From an uncultured Clostridia bacterium (lineage in GTDB: Bacteria > Bacillota > Clostridia > Christensenellales > UBA1242), in contig CALWEJ010000006.1 of NCBI GenBank assembly GCA_944377165.1, forward strand, positions 26,534-90,533: 64,000 bases of DNA. The letters are read 5' to 3'. This document shows, piece by piece, positions 1-9,316 of the stretch (position 1 is its first letter; each line of letters begins with the position of its first letter). The translations under genes and the position numbers were made by a program. The notes under the pieces are model-generated. The model ran no database searches. It saw nothing but the letters and a program-made list of their open reading frames with translations, and was not told where the DNA came from.

Positions 1-1680
1 GAAGTAAAAACTACCTAATTCATTCCCGCCTGTAGGAGTATATGCGTCTGTAGTTGATAACCACAATGAACCTTGATTTGTCTTTACATAATCTTCGGTA
101 GAAATTGCGTTTGTAATGTTATAAATATTACTTTTGTTTTCGCTGTCTATTGTAAAAGATAAGTAATCTTTTACTTTGTTATTAACGTTTGCATCAAGTG
201 TTCTATTGTTATTTTCAAGCGCGTCCGTGCTTTCCACAGTCGTGCCCACTTTCGCTGCATTATTGACTAGAGTATAAGCTACTCCGAGCGCAGATTCTGT
301 TGGATTGCTACCATAAACATATCCATTCGGAACAATTACGTCAACTTCATCTCCGTTGCCTTTAGATATTAATAAGTAGCGCATTTGAGCTTCCACATAA
401 TTTGCTTTTGAGTACTTCAACTCAAAGCCGTGAATATCCAAATTAATATTAGGTATTGTTAAGTTCATTTCTGGCGCATTCTCTGAATTATATCCGGCAT
501 ATATATAGTCAAAACTAAAATTATAACTACCTATCTCAGTAAACACTAACGTTAAAATATTCCTTGCACCATTAGTGTGCTTATAATGTGATAATGTGCC
601 ATAATCTTTTGTACTAGTCTGACCAGAAGTTGTAATATCACAGCGCAGTGTAGCACTAGTCCCGCTTAGATTTGTAGTTGTAGCAATGTAATATCTGTAT
701 GTGGTCACACGTCCATTTAGTGTATGTGTATAACTCATACTGTATTTCGTGTAATCATACGTAAGCATAGGATAGTTAGTGCTTGTCGAACCTAGCATAT
801 ATTGATTTGTAGCACCGACTATAGGTAAATTATCATTCCCTGCCCTAAGCGAAGGATTTACACTATATATATTAGCCCCATATGTGACCGAATCATTATA
901 TGAACTTGCAAAAATTAAATAGAAATTAAATGACTGATTGCAAATGACACCATTATAAAAATATTCAAAATCAAGTGTATAATAACCTTCATATCCGCTC
1001 TTTTGAGGAATTATATAAGATATATCAACATAACTATTGCTTGAGCCATAATTCCTTATACCAAATTCGCTAGATATATCTTCGCCATTACGCGTTGCTC
1101 TGACGTTTACATAAGTTAGTTGACTACCTTCATTCCCTTCAGATTCAGAAACTGTCAATGAATTATTGTTATTATTATCTTCGAAGTAATATGTACCGAA
1201 AGTAATCATTATTGCTTCCGCCATATTGACATCTCTATTTCCTTCACTTTCTACAATAGAACCTGACATTGAAGTGTTTCTATAATATGTTGTGTCGTTT
1301 TGAGTATATGTTGTGTTATTGAGCATTACAAACGAGCCACTTTCTACGACATATTTATTGCTAGTGCCGTTTGCTATATTTTGGTAATAATAATCACCAC
1401 CTAACGTAGGCATTTTTTTAATTGAATTAGAGGTATTAGTTAATTCCGATTGAAAAACGTCATCAGAAGTATAATCTTCGCCTGTAGAGATAACTCCGAC
1501 TTTCTCAACCGATAATATGATATTATTTTCGTCCCTTTGGCTATAATCTTCCCCCGCATATGTCACAGCATAAATTTTACTATCCGTTCGATTAAGGTTT
1601 ATCCCAACACAAAAGACTGCAGTTATCAAACTGAGCGCTACGACAATAATTCTAAATAAATTTTTTGTTTTCCCCTTCAA
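1..1680 (-). CDS. Secreted or surface-anchored beta-rich protein, 3' end outside window
   Basis: The reading frame is open from here to the window edge, so only the N-terminal 560 residues are visible. I chose the TTG at 1680 because AAGGGG lies 7 nt upstream; an ATG at 1707 in the same frame has no ribosome binding site. The protein begins with a basic stretch and one hydrophobic segment (about residues 7-22), a signal peptide or signal anchor. The rest is rich in Asn, Ser, Thr, Tyr and Gly with no cysteine clusters, typical of extracellular beta-sandwich or Ig-like repeat proteins. I recognise no family. It lies downstream of the ypeB gene but is separated from it by a terminator and about 450 bp of A/T-rich DNA, so it is probably transcribed alone. 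Confidence 0.7.
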   Translation of the reverse strand, partial: MKGKTKNLFRIIVVALSLITAVFCVGINLNRTDSKIYAVTYAGEDYSQRDENNIILSVEKVGVISTGEDYTSDDVFQSELTNTSNSIKKMPTLGGDYYYQNIANGTSNKYVVESGSFVMLNNTTYTQNDTTYYRNTSMSGSIVESEGNRDVNMAEAIMITFGTYYFEDNNNNNSLTVSESEGNEGSQLTYVNVRATRNGEDISSEFGIRNYGSSNSYVDISYIIPQKSGYEGYYTLDFEYFYNGVICNQSFNFYLIFASSYNDSVTYGANIYSVNPSLRAGNDNLPIVGATNQYMLGSTSTNYPMLTYDYTKYSMSYTHTLNGRVTTYRYYIATTTNLSGTSATLRCDITTSGQTSTKDYGTLSHYKHTNGARNILTLVFTEIGSYNFSFDYIYAGYNSENAPEMNLTIPNINLDIHGFELKYSKANYVEAQMRYLLISKGNGDEVDVIVPNGYVYGSNPTESALGVAYTLVNNAAKVGTTVESTDALENNNRTLDANVNNKVKDYLSFTIDSENKSNIYNITNAISTEDYVKTNQGSLWLSTTDAYTPTGGNELGSFYF

Positions 1681-1707
1681 AATACTTCCCCTTATTATTG
1701 TCTTCAT

Positions 1708-2092
1708 TTTCAGACAAAATTATTAGTTTAATGCAGTAGAAAATTAAAATTAAATATTTAAAAATATTTTACTGCATTTATAATTAAAATAATTATAACA
1801 TAGAATTATTTTTATTTCAAACATATTAATGTAATTTAATACAATTTCTGACAAATTAAATATTTAATATATTTACCAGTATTTTTAAGGAATTTTATTT
1901 ATTTAAATATAGTATAAATTAGTTTTCCTTTTTAATACGATTTAAAATAATGTAATTAAATACTGAATAAAAATAAATAATATAAAATTTTTCTTTTTAT
2001 TTTAAACAATGATAAATAAATTTTCTTATTGTATTATCTGATAAATAAATTTAATTAAATTAAAAAATTTAAAAATTTATGAAAAATTAATA
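1708..2092. other. Gene-free A/T-rich spacer
   Basis: Almost pure A/T. I see no open frame with a ribosome binding site. It must contain the promoter of the secreted-protein gene, but no single -35/-10 pair stands out. Confidence 0.5.
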
Positions 2093-2129
2093 AAAAATAC
2101 GCAAATTTTATTATTTTTTGCGTATTTTT
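2093..2129 (-). terminator. Intrinsic terminator of the ypeB gene
   Basis: Thirteen-base-pair inverted repeat (2093-2105 with 2117-2129, core TACGCAAA/TTTGCGTA, 11-nt loop) with T-rich flanks, placed 29 nt after the ypeB stop codon. Confidence 0.75.
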
Positions 2130-2157
2130 ATCAAATTTTTATATTTTTATTTAATTT

Positions 2158-3573
2158 TTAAATTAATTTTTGAACACCATTGCTAGAAACTAATTTCATA
2201 GTTTTCGCAATTTCATTAGTGTTAGCATTAATATAATAGAAATAGATTCCATCTATTCTCTCCACAAAGAATTCCCAAGTCGAAATTTCGTTTCCGCTAT
2301 CAAGTCGAATAACTGCTTTGCTTGTCTTTATGATTTCATAGTCAAAGCCGAGTAAACTCTCCGCTTCGTTCTCTAAGAAATTAAATTCAGGATTTCTATC
2401 TACGTGATTGAGCGCATAGTTAACAGCTTCAAACCCGATAATCTCTTGAGCTGTTAAATCTACTTTTACTTTAACGAGGTCTGGATAATATATTACATTG
2501 TTTACTATAGGTGCAAGATTCACATACGCAACATTATCGTGTATTTCGAGCCAAACCGTTTCCATATTTTCAAATCCGATATTATTAGCAAAGGTTGAAG
2601 CCATTTCGCACGCATATTCGTTAGACAAAATCGCGTCCCCGCTCTCCGCATATCCTGAAAGTGTAATTAGCAGTCCGCCACGTTTGCTTACTTGCGCCAT
2701 AAAATGCTTGCCGTCTATAGTCACATTATAGTCAAATGTTGATATATCTCCGTTAGTTTCTTTATTAAATTCAATTTTTACATCTCTATTAGCATACACT
2801 GTATTTACAAGATAATCATAAGCTGAATGCTCGTCAATTTCGTTTTTTGGAAGACCTTTAACTTCTTTTGTTTCAAGCGCGGTAGAGAATGGTCCGTCAA
2901 ATATCATCGCTGGATAATCAATATTATCAGTCGTTAAATCTCCAAGTCCACTAGACAGCTCATTCATTCCTACATTGTCGAAAACTCCCGCGTCAACAAA
3001 ATTAAAATTTGAGTCATACATTCCTTCATTTTGAGTATTAAGATTTGATTTGATTTTCCCTACGACAAGCGCTATTTTATCGAAAATAAGTTCTTGTTCT
3101 TGAGATAAATTTCCGCCTGTACTTAAAGTCTTAATATATGCTTCGCATAGACCGCTTACTTGATTAAAAAATTTGGTGACACTTGTGACATTCGCTTCAT
3201 CAATAGGTAAAACACTTAAGCCAGAAACAATATAATTGCAATCTTGTACCATATCTTGCATAGTTGACATCTTAGATTCATTCGTCGTTAAATTTCCGTA
3301 CTTTGCGACATCAACCGCTAAGTTATTCACATTATCCACCATAGAATAATAACTCGAAGCATATATACCTTCTAAGGTATTTGAATTTTGTTTACTTGAA
3401 TTATATATTTGATAGTAAGCGATTAAAACGCAAGTTAGTATTATTATTAAACTAACGATAGCCACAATAAGCCAAGGTAATGCCTTTTGTGCATTACTTT
3501 TCTTTTTTGTTTGTCTATCCATTTCAACATTCGATTTATCGAAATTTTCACTGGTTATTTTATTTTTATCCAT
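2158..3573 (-). CDS. ypeB: Germination protein YpeB
   Basis: 471 residues. YpeB is required in spores for accumulation and activity of the cortex-lytic enzyme SleB. The N-terminus has one membrane segment (about 33-52) after a basic cytoplasmic stretch, followed by a helical region. The signature YPAMIFDGPFS sits near residue 224, and two PepSY-like modules follow; the second contains YYPDLVKVKVDL and IIGFEAVNYALNH, both typical of the family. The length is close to that of Bacillus YpeB. The start is set by AGGGG 6 nt upstream of ATG. The upstream neighbour on the same strand is sleB, the classical partner, although 384 bp separate them here. The gene is probably expressed in the forespore under sigma-G by analogy; I could not identify that promoter. 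Confidence 0.92.
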   Translation of the reverse strand: MDKNKITSENFDKSNVEMDRQTKKKSNAQKALPWLIVAIVSLIIILTCVLIAYYQIYNSSKQNSNTLEGIYASSYYSMVDNVNNLAVDVAKYGNLTTNESKMSTMQDMVQDCNYIVSGLSVLPIDEANVTSVTKFFNQVSGLCEAYIKTLSTGGNLSQEQELIFDKIALVVGKIKSNLNTQNEGMYDSNFNFVDAGVFDNVGMNELSSGLGDLTTDNIDYPAMIFDGPFSTALETKEVKGLPKNEIDEHSAYDYLVNTVYANRDVKIEFNKETNGDISTFDYNVTIDGKHFMAQVSKRGGLLITLSGYAESGDAILSNEYACEMASTFANNIGFENMETVWLEIHDNVAYVNLAPIVNNVIYYPDLVKVKVDLTAQEIIGFEAVNYALNHVDRNPEFNFLENEAESLLGFDYEIIKTSKAVIRLDSGNEISTWEFFVERIDGIYFYYINANTNEIAKTMKLVSSNGVQKLI

Positions 3574-3957
3574 TTTTAACCCCTATTTAATATTAATTTG
3601 TTATTAATTTTTATTTTTTATTTAATTTTTTATTAAATTTTAATTTTTATTTTTATTAATTTCCTTTGATTAACTAAAATTTATATTTTATCTAAATTCT
3701 TTTAATATTTTAATTAGTGAATTTTATTTATATTTACGAAATTTAAGATTGTTTAAAGATTAGATTATAATTTAATTAAAATAACAATGAATTTATCTTT
3801 TATTAAATTTATGTATTCTCATATTTTTGTTATTTTTATATTTTTTATTTGATTTTATTGAATTTTTATTAATTTTTAGCTGTATCGGTTTATTTTTTAT
3901 TATTTTTTTTATTTAATTATAGTGTTTTTTTAATAAATTATAAATTTTTTCTATTTA
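3574..3957. other. A/T-rich spacer between sleB and ypeB
   Basis: 384 bp with no supported gene. In Bacillus these two genes are tightly coupled, so a spacer of this size suggests a separate ypeB promoter. I see no clear terminator or promoter box. Confidence 0.4.
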
Positions 3958-4659
3958 TTAAACGGCGAATATATGATTTCCGATTTGAGTCACATAAGTT
4001 GTAGTGTAAATCCAACTACTTGTCGCTGTTTTAGGATTATAATAATACACTGAGCCGTATGTTGGGTCCCAACCATTTAGTGCGTCGTCCGCTGCTTGAT
4101 ATGCTGTGTTATTAGGTTCAAGATTTATTTGCCCATCGTTTACCGCCGTAAATGCCCACGGTTGATAGATAACCCCTGCTATTGTGTTCGGAAATCTACT
4201 ATCTTTTACCCTATTTAATACAACAGCACCGATAGCAACTTGTCCGGTATAACTTTCCCCACGTGCTTCTGCGTAAATTACTTTTGCTAGCAAGTGTCTG
4301 TCATTACTATTGTAGCTTGACGAACTCGTACTAGAAGAAAGTGATATTCCCATTTTAGCCGCCGTTAGTGGGCCAACAATCCCGTCTTGAACTAAGCCGT
4401 ATTTCTTCTGGAATTTTTTAACTGCCGCGATAGTCTTTGGCCCATTTATTCCATCTACTGAGCCGGTATAATATCCCCATTTCTTTAATCTAGTTTGTAC
4501 TTCTCTTGTGTCCGCAGTCACTGCGTAAACGTTATCAATTTGCGCAACTGTTTCTTTCGCATCAACCGATTTTAGCGTCATTGTTGATAGTGCTAAACTA
4601 CCAGTAAGAGCAAATATTCCTACTAAAAGTATCAGCAACGATATTGTAAGTTTTTTCAT
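3958..4659 (-). CDS. sleB: Spore cortex-lytic enzyme SleB
   Basis: 233 residues from the ATG at 4659, which has a strong GGGGG ribosome binding site 6 nt upstream; an upstream in-frame extension has none. Order: signal peptide or anchor (1-25), a peptidoglycan-binding type 1 domain (about 45-100, with VQTRLKKWGYYTGSVDG and the NGPKTIAAVKKFQKKYGL helix), a Ser-rich linker, then the Hydrolase_2/SleB catalytic domain (about 122-233). The catalytic Glu lies in VIYAEARGES, and GAVVLNRV and QPWAFTAV follow. SleB is a lytic transglycosylase that degrades muramic-lactam cortex peptidoglycan during germination. The start codon lies 25 nt after the spoIIR stop codon, so the two may be cotranscribed; ypeB lies downstream. 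Confidence 0.93.
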   Translation of the reverse strand: MKKLTISLLILLVGIFALTGSLALSTMTLKSVDAKETVAQIDNVYAVTADTREVQTRLKKWGYYTGSVDGINGPKTIAAVKKFQKKYGLVQDGIVGPLTAAKMGISLSSSTSSSSYNSNDRHLLAKVIYAEARGESYTGQVAIGAVVLNRVKDSRFPNTIAGVIYQPWAFTAVNDGQINLEPNNTAYQAADDALNGWDPTYGSVYYYNPKTATSSWIYTTTYVTQIGNHIFAV

Positions 4660-4684
4660 AATACCCCCTATAAGTCGATGGTTA

Positions 4685-5206
4685 TTACTTAAAAATAGTC
4701 TTAAACCACTCGACAATTTTAGATTTGTAATTAATTTGAGTATTGTTTTCAAAATTATTCACAAAACATAGCGGAGGATACATAACGCACCACCAATTAT
4801 CTCCAATTGCGTCGCCAAGTTCCACAATAACGGCATCATAGTACCCTGATTCTAGTGTTGTATTAGAGTATGTTCGCGTTGGAAAATATTCGTTATCTAT
4901 CTTTACGTTTACAGAATAATTAAATCCTTTTTCTCTTAAAATGTTTTGACAGATGTTTTCCATATTGTATTTTAATTTTTCTACGATATTAATCGCTTGA
5001 GTTTTACTCTCTACGTCACAAAAATACGGAGTTAAATAGTTCACTAGCTCGTCTTTTATCTCATATTTCACATTTTGGTCGATAGCAGAATTGCTGTTTG
5101 CTCTAATATGTAATCTTAGATAATCATAATCTTCTTGTTTAGGTAAAAATAATGCCCCTACAACAATCAATATAAACACTGATAAAATACAAATAAATTT
5201 TTTCAT
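4685..5206 (-). CDS. spoIIR: Stage II sporulation protein R
   Basis: 173 residues. SpoIIR is the forespore-made secreted signal that crosses to the intermembrane space and activates SpoIIGA-dependent processing of pro-sigma-E in the mother cell. The N-terminus is a signal peptide (MKKFICILSVFILIVVGALF). The family signature RLHIRANSNS...DQNVKYEIKDEL is at about 31-54, and GDNWWCVMYPPLCFV is near 135-149. The ATG at 5206 has no Shine-Dalgarno sequence; a sigma-F-like promoter ends 5 nt upstream, so the transcript may be leaderless. The downstream neighbours are sleB and ypeB, making this a small forespore gene cluster. Confidence 0.94.
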   Translation of the reverse strand: MKKFICILSVFILIVVGALFLPKQEDYDYLRLHIRANSNSAIDQNVKYEIKDELVNYLTPYFCDVESKTQAINIVEKLKYNMENICQNILREKGFNYSVNVKIDNEYFPTRTYSNTTLESGYYDAVIVELGDAIGDNWWCVMYPPLCFVNNFENNTQINYKSKIVEWFKTIFK

Positions 5207-5211
5207 AAACG

Positions 5212-5242
5212 AATTGTTGACCGTAATAAATAAAAATTACGC
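5212..5242 (-). promoter_or_regulatory. Sigma-F-like promoter of spoIIR (candidate)
   Basis: On the minus strand GCGTA, 16 nt, then GTCAACAATT. This matches the published Bacillus sigma-F pattern (GywTA, 15-16 nt, GgnrAnAnTw) with one mismatch in each half. The -10 ends 5 nt before the ATG. spoIIR is a known sigma-F target, which supports the reading. Confidence 0.45.
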
Positions 5243-5258
5243 AATAAAATGCGTAAAA
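5228..5258 (-). terminator. Intrinsic terminator of the amidase gene
   Basis: Minus-strand hairpin TTACGCA / TGCGTAA (arms 5250-5256 and 5237-5243, loop of 6 nt) followed by TTTTT. It lies just after the amidase stop codon. Its 3' arm overlaps the proposed spoIIR -35 box. Confidence 0.65.
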
Positions 5259-5285
5259 TTTAATGTTTTTTAAAGATTTTGTCTT

Positions 5286-6344
5286 TTACGTCGTGTTAGG
5301 TCTGCCACTACTAGACAAAAGTTTTGCCCAAGTGTTCTTGCCAACTATTCCGTCCGCTACAAGCCCATTCTCCGCCTGAAAAGCCTGAACGGCGCGCTCA
5401 GTTTCAGCTCCAAAAATTCCGTCCAGCATTGTTATAGGGTATAGATAGGAAAGCAATAATTTTTGTAAATACAGTACAGCACTTTTTCTACTACCGCGCC
5501 TTAATGTATTAGTTGTAGGGTTAAGATTTAAAAGCGCAGTCCACGTATTTCTACCGACTATTCCGTCTTGCGTTAAATTGTTGTTTTTCTGGAAATTCAA
5601 CACAGCTGTATATGTCTTACCGCCGAAAATTCCGTCGGTAGATAAATCATACCCATATTCGTTAAGAAGATATTGAAGCATTTTTACGCTATTGCCTCTA
5701 TCACCTTGCCTTAATGTAGGATAATTTTGTATCTCACGCGGAACATATTGTACATTTAAAAATTCACATACTCCTGCGCACGCACCTTCACCTACTTCGA
5801 GTACATAGTTAGGATTAAGCATAAGTTTTGCTTCTTCAAAGTTAGTCATAAATCCCGCTTCTATAAGCGTCGCCGGACAGTCTACACTAGAAAGCATACC
5901 CACTGAAAGAGTACCAACAAATCGTCCCCTTCCGCCAGTAAACTCTAAAATATTATTATAAACATCTTGACTTAGTGTCCTACTTTGCGCAACTTGCGGA
6001 TTATATAGACTATAATAAACTTCTAACCCATTAGCATTATTAAAAGTGACACCGTCGCCTGACGCATTATAAGCAAAGGTGACCACTAAATTTACATTTG
6101 CCCGGTTCGTCCTAACTACGCGAGTAGAAATACTAATATCTGAAAGTTCTGGGTGAACATCATAGACATTAAATCCGCACCTTAGACAAGCCAACATAAA
6201 ATCAATTTTTGCTTGCCTATTAAATTCATTTTCATAAAAACTTCTGCCGATATATGGCATTATAGGAGTTCGCTTGCCAACGGTCGGCGGATTAATTCCG
6301 TGCTCATCATTCGCTCCAATTAAAAAATTACTTGCTACTGCCAT
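5286..6344 (-). CDS. Amidase_3-like protein with two peptidoglycan-binding domains, active site degenerate
   Basis: 352 residues, no signal peptide. Residues 1-195 follow the N-acetylmuramoyl-L-alanine amidase type 3 fold: H15, E38 and E162 (ATLIEAGFMTN) occupy metal-ligand and catalytic positions. The second zinc histidine, normally in an SIHxN motif, is replaced: the aligned stretch is TFAYNA, giving Ala91. Two peptidoglycan-binding type 1 repeats follow (about 208-272 and 282-345), each with a DGIFG and an NTW signature. ATG with GAGG 6 nt upstream. The architecture resembles sporulation amidases that act in the mother cell or cortex. The missing ligand means either a non-catalytic wall-binding protein or an unusual metal site. 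It lies next to spoIIR, so a spore role is plausible. Confidence 0.75.
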   Translation of the reverse strand: MAVASNFLIGANDEHGINPPTVGKRTPIMPYIGRSFYENEFNRQAKIDFMLACLRCGFNVYDVHPELSDISISTRVVRTNRANVNLVVTFAYNASGDGVTFNNANGLEVYYSLYNPQVAQSRTLSQDVYNNILEFTGGRGRFVGTLSVGMLSSVDCPATLIEAGFMTNFEEAKLMLNPNYVLEVGEGACAGVCEFLNVQYVPREIQNYPTLRQGDRGNSVKMLQYLLNEYGYDLSTDGIFGGKTYTAVLNFQKNNNLTQDGIVGRNTWTALLNLNPTTNTLRRGSRKSAVLYLQKLLLSYLYPITMLDGIFGAETERAVQAFQAENGLVADGIVGKNTWAKLLSSSGRPNTT

Positions 6345-6653
6345 TTTTACCTCAATAATTTTTATGATTATAAGAAAATAAATGTTAAATTAATTCGAAA
6401 ATTTTATAAATAACTAAAATTTTAACAATTTGATAAAAATTATTTAAAATTTTTAATATAATGATGTTTTTATATTTAACTTAAATATATTGAAGCATTT
6501 TAATTAAATTTCGTTTTAACTACAAAGATTTTTGTCTAGAAAAAAACGAAGAGTTATTTTAAATATTTGTATATAACTCAATCGTATTAATTTTATAATT
6601 TATTTTCGAAAACATTGTAAATTTTTTAACAAAATATAAATTAAATTAGTACA
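6345..6653. other. A/T-rich spacer
   Basis: About 310 bp between two minus-strand genes. No supported gene, RNA or terminator seen. Confidence 0.4.
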
Positions 6654-7238
6654 TTATAGATTGTTTGTATTATTTTTCAGTTGTTTTTGCACTGTTGGAA
6701 CTGATAAAAATGCTTGTTTAATAAAACCGATAGATTTCTTTCTCAAATCATTTATATCCCCTTCAAAGTTTTTCCTTGAAATGCTATCCCACAATTTTAT
6801 AATTTCATCTAAGTTCGCGCTATTATTTTTTTCACTTTTATCAATATACTTTAATAAAAATTCTATCTTTTTATCAAGAGAACTTTTTGTTAAACCCTCA
6901 AGCGTTTCCTTGCTAAATTTAGGAAAAACATTTAGATTTAATTTTGGAAGAATTAAAGAATGATCTTGATTAAATTTGTTAATTGAATCTAACATTTGTC
7001 TAAAATCTCGTGAAACTTTCATTAAATCAGTTTTTGACTCATTAAATTTTTCTAATATATGTTGAATATCAACGTTATAAAAGTTTTCTATGTTTATAAT
7101 ATAATCAGGATATTCCTTTCTAAAATTAGAAATCATAAAATGAATAAAATTTATATCTTTAATATTGCTTTCAAAAAGTAGACTAGCATTTTGTATCAAT
7201 CTTTTTCCATTTTTTATTCCATTACCTACTTTATACAT
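6654..7238 (-). CDS. Hypothetical protein, helical
   Basis: 194 residues with AAGGAG upstream of the ATG. I do not recognise it. The protein is soluble, Lys/Asn/Ile-rich and predicted largely alpha-helical, with no cysteine motif, membrane segment or obvious catalytic residue. It has a loose heptad-like pattern at about 58-90 and ends in a Asn-rich tail. It is flanked by A/T-rich spacers on both sides, so it is probably transcribed alone. The A/T bias is stronger than in the neighbouring hydrogenase gene, which fits an accessory gene. Confidence 0.55.
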   Translation of the reverse strand: MYKVGNGIKNGKRLIQNASLLFESNIKDINFIHFMISNFRKEYPDYIINIENFYNVDIQHILEKFNESKTDLMKVSRDFRQMLDSINKFNQDHSLILPKLNLNVFPKFSKETLEGLTKSSLDKKIEFLLKYIDKSEKNNSANLDEIIKLWDSISRKNFEGDINDLRKKSIGFIKQAFLSVPTVQKQLKNNTNNL

Positions 7239-7354
7239 ACAAATTCTCCTTAAAATAAAATAATTGTAAAAATATATTAATACAAATATCGCAAAAAGTC
7301 AATATACAATCTAATGCTCCCTGTTTATCATATTTGTATATATCATTACACTTT

Positions 7355-7951
7355 TTAGCTTTTCTTTTCATCAATAAAAGTCGCTTGCAAATCCGCAATG
7401 TGTAATAAAGTCACAAGCGGATACATATACATTGCATCGTTTAAGTCGCTCGCGAATAGATTTCGTGGGTCACTATGTCCCATATGCCAATTAATAGCCA
7501 TTGCTTCTTCACGCGTTAGACGCATAAATCCACTTATTATATAAACGGACTTTTCACCGTGACCATAAGGCAAAAGATTGTTATATGCATAATATGGAAC
7601 TTGTTCCCATTTTCCGTCAATTTTTTGATTCCTGTAATCAACTGTATATGTATTTACTTTGCACAAATCGTGCAATAGTGCGCATATTGCTATTGTTTCA
7701 TCTGACACAATTTCGCCATAATTTTCGCCGTACTCAGACAATACTAACCTTTTAAGCCTATTGTACACATTTAGCGAATGAAGGCAAAGTCCACCAGCAA
7801 AAGACGAATGTCTTCTTCCTGAGGCAGGGCCTAAGAAAAAGTCACTCGAATTAATTAAATAATCGAGCAATTTTTCGCTTCCTTCTCGCTTAATATTCGT
7901 TTTAAATATATCGATAAATTCTTGTTTATTCTTCTCTAAATCAATTTCCAT
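7355..7951 (-). CDS. HD-domain phosphohydrolase
   Basis: 198 residues. Metal-binding HD superfamily pattern: H58 (CLHSLNVY), the H94-D95 doublet (ALLHDLCK), a further His in INWHMGH and Asp in HIADLQA. These would bind one or two divalent metals for nucleotide or phosphoester hydrolysis. The substrate cannot be told from sequence; similar stand-alone HD proteins occur in Clostridia and in phages. The start codon is 17 nt after the hydrogenase stop codon on the same strand, so it is in that operon. The ribosome binding site is weak (AAGAAG). Confidence 0.75.
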   Translation of the reverse strand: MEIDLEKNKQEFIDIFKTNIKREGSEKLLDYLINSSDFFLGPASGRRHSSFAGGLCLHSLNVYNRLKRLVLSEYGENYGEIVSDETIAICALLHDLCKVNTYTVDYRNQKIDGKWEQVPYYAYNNLLPYGHGEKSVYIISGFMRLTREEAMAINWHMGHSDPRNLFASDLNDAMYMYPLVTLLHIADLQATFIDEKKS

Positions 7952-7968
7952 ATATCTTCTTAACTCAG

Positions 7969-9294
7969 TTATTTTATTATTTTTGTCTTTCTATTTATAT
8001 AAGTCGTATGTAAATATTTTTTTGCTTTATCCGAAAGTGGTGAAATTAAGAATTCGTCATAAACGGCTTTTATAACAGAATTTTCATAACTTGATTTTAT
8101 CTTCATTATTTCGTCTTGCTTAAATAGACCTTGTGCGCGCTTAATTACTGCGTCGTCATTGTTGAACTGTTTAGGCTGTCCACCACCGCCAACGCAACCA
8201 TTAGGGCAAGCCATAACTTCCAACATATCAATTTTACGTGCTTTTAGACGTGATAAAATCTCTCTAGCACGTGCCGTTCCGAACACTACACATAATTTTA
8301 ATTTTCTATTAAGAAGGATCACTTCTGCCGTCTTAACGTCCGTATATCCGCGCAACTTTTTGAAATTCAATAAGTCAGCTGGTGGATTTTCGTGCGTCGT
8401 TAGATAATATGCCGTGCGGATAGCTGCTTCCATAACACCACCGCTAGCACCGAATATTACACCTGCGCCACTTCCAGTAGGGAACGCGGAATCAAAGTTA
8501 GATTCTTTGATAGTCTTAAAATTAATTTTTTGCTTTTTAATTAGTCTGCTTACCTCACGCACGGTGACAACTAAATCGGTATTTTTACCATACATATCGG
8601 CAAGCTCTGGACGTTTAATTTCAAACTTTTTAGCTACACAAGGCGTAATTGCAACAAGGAAAATATTCTTAGGGTCAATATTCTCTTTCATCGCGAAATA
8701 TGATTTTATTATGCTCGCCTGCATTGAAATAGGGCTCTTACAACTAGACAAATTAGGTATATATTGCGGATAAAATGTTTCAACAAATTTAACCCACGCA
8801 GGACAGCAACTCGTAAATTGAGGTAATGTCTTATTATTCGTTATTCGGTCAATAATTTCGCTTGCTTCTTCCATAATCGTTAAATCCGCGCCAAAAGTGA
8901 CATCGAAAACATAATCCGCGCCCAACTTCTTAAGGCAAGCAACCATTTTGCCGGCAACAAATTCTCCTGCAGGCAGACCAAACATTTCGCCTAGTGAAAC
9001 GCGCACTGCTGGGCTAGTGATGAATATAACTTTCTTATCTTTATCATTAATCGCTTGCATAAGAATATCTGTGTCGTCGCGCTCAGTAATAGAATCAACC
9101 GGACAAACATTTGCACATTGTCCACAATTTATACACACAATATCTTCGCTATCATATTTCCAATAGCCCGCAACACCAATTTTCTTAGCGCAAACGTCTT
9201 TACATTTTCCACATTTTACGCACTTACTTTCTTTCCTTCGTATGCTAGGGTTATCGTTCGCGATAGGTACACGAATCTCCGCAAATTTATCCAT
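7969..9294 (-). CDS. [FeFe]-hydrogenase, monomeric type
   Basis: 441 residues. Two N-terminal [4Fe-4S] ferredoxin modules (C25/C28/C31/C35 and C54/C57/C60/C64) precede the H-cluster domain. All three H-cluster signatures are present: FTSCCPAW (160-167), TPCVAKKFE (217-225) and MACPNGCVGGGGQP (361-374), supplying the cysteines that hold the [4Fe-4S] and bridge the diiron site. The Met common in motif 2 of prototypical hydrogenases is Thr, and motif 1 has Ala after Pro; this recalls the less-studied group B enzymes of anaerobic Firmicutes rather than group A. It may evolve H2 from ferredoxin or act as a sensor. The maturases HydEFG are not in the window. GGAGAA ribosome binding site. It lies between hisS and an HD gene. 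Confidence 0.9.
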   Translation of the reverse strand: MDKFAEIRVPIANDNPSIRRKESKCVKCGKCKDVCAKKIGVAGYWKYDSEDIVCINCGQCANVCPVDSITERDDTDILMQAINDKDKKVIFITSPAVRVSLGEMFGLPAGEFVAGKMVACLKKLGADYVFDVTFGADLTIMEEASEIIDRITNNKTLPQFTSCCPAWVKFVETFYPQYIPNLSSCKSPISMQASIIKSYFAMKENIDPKNIFLVAITPCVAKKFEIKRPELADMYGKNTDLVVTVREVSRLIKKQKINFKTIKESNFDSAFPTGSGAGVIFGASGGVMEAAIRTAYYLTTHENPPADLLNFKKLRGYTDVKTAEVILLNRKLKLCVVFGTARAREILSRLKARKIDMLEVMACPNGCVGGGGQPKQFNNDDAVIKRAQGLFKQDEIMKIKSSYENSVIKAVYDEFLISPLSDKAKKYLHTTYINRKTKIIK

Positions 9295-9316
9295 AATTTC
9301 TCCTTTGTAAATAAAT

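Noticed and set aside
8159..8773. Several plus-strand open frames over the hydrogenase gene
   Set aside because: Antisense shadows of a well-conserved coding sequence; no promoters or ribosome binding sites.
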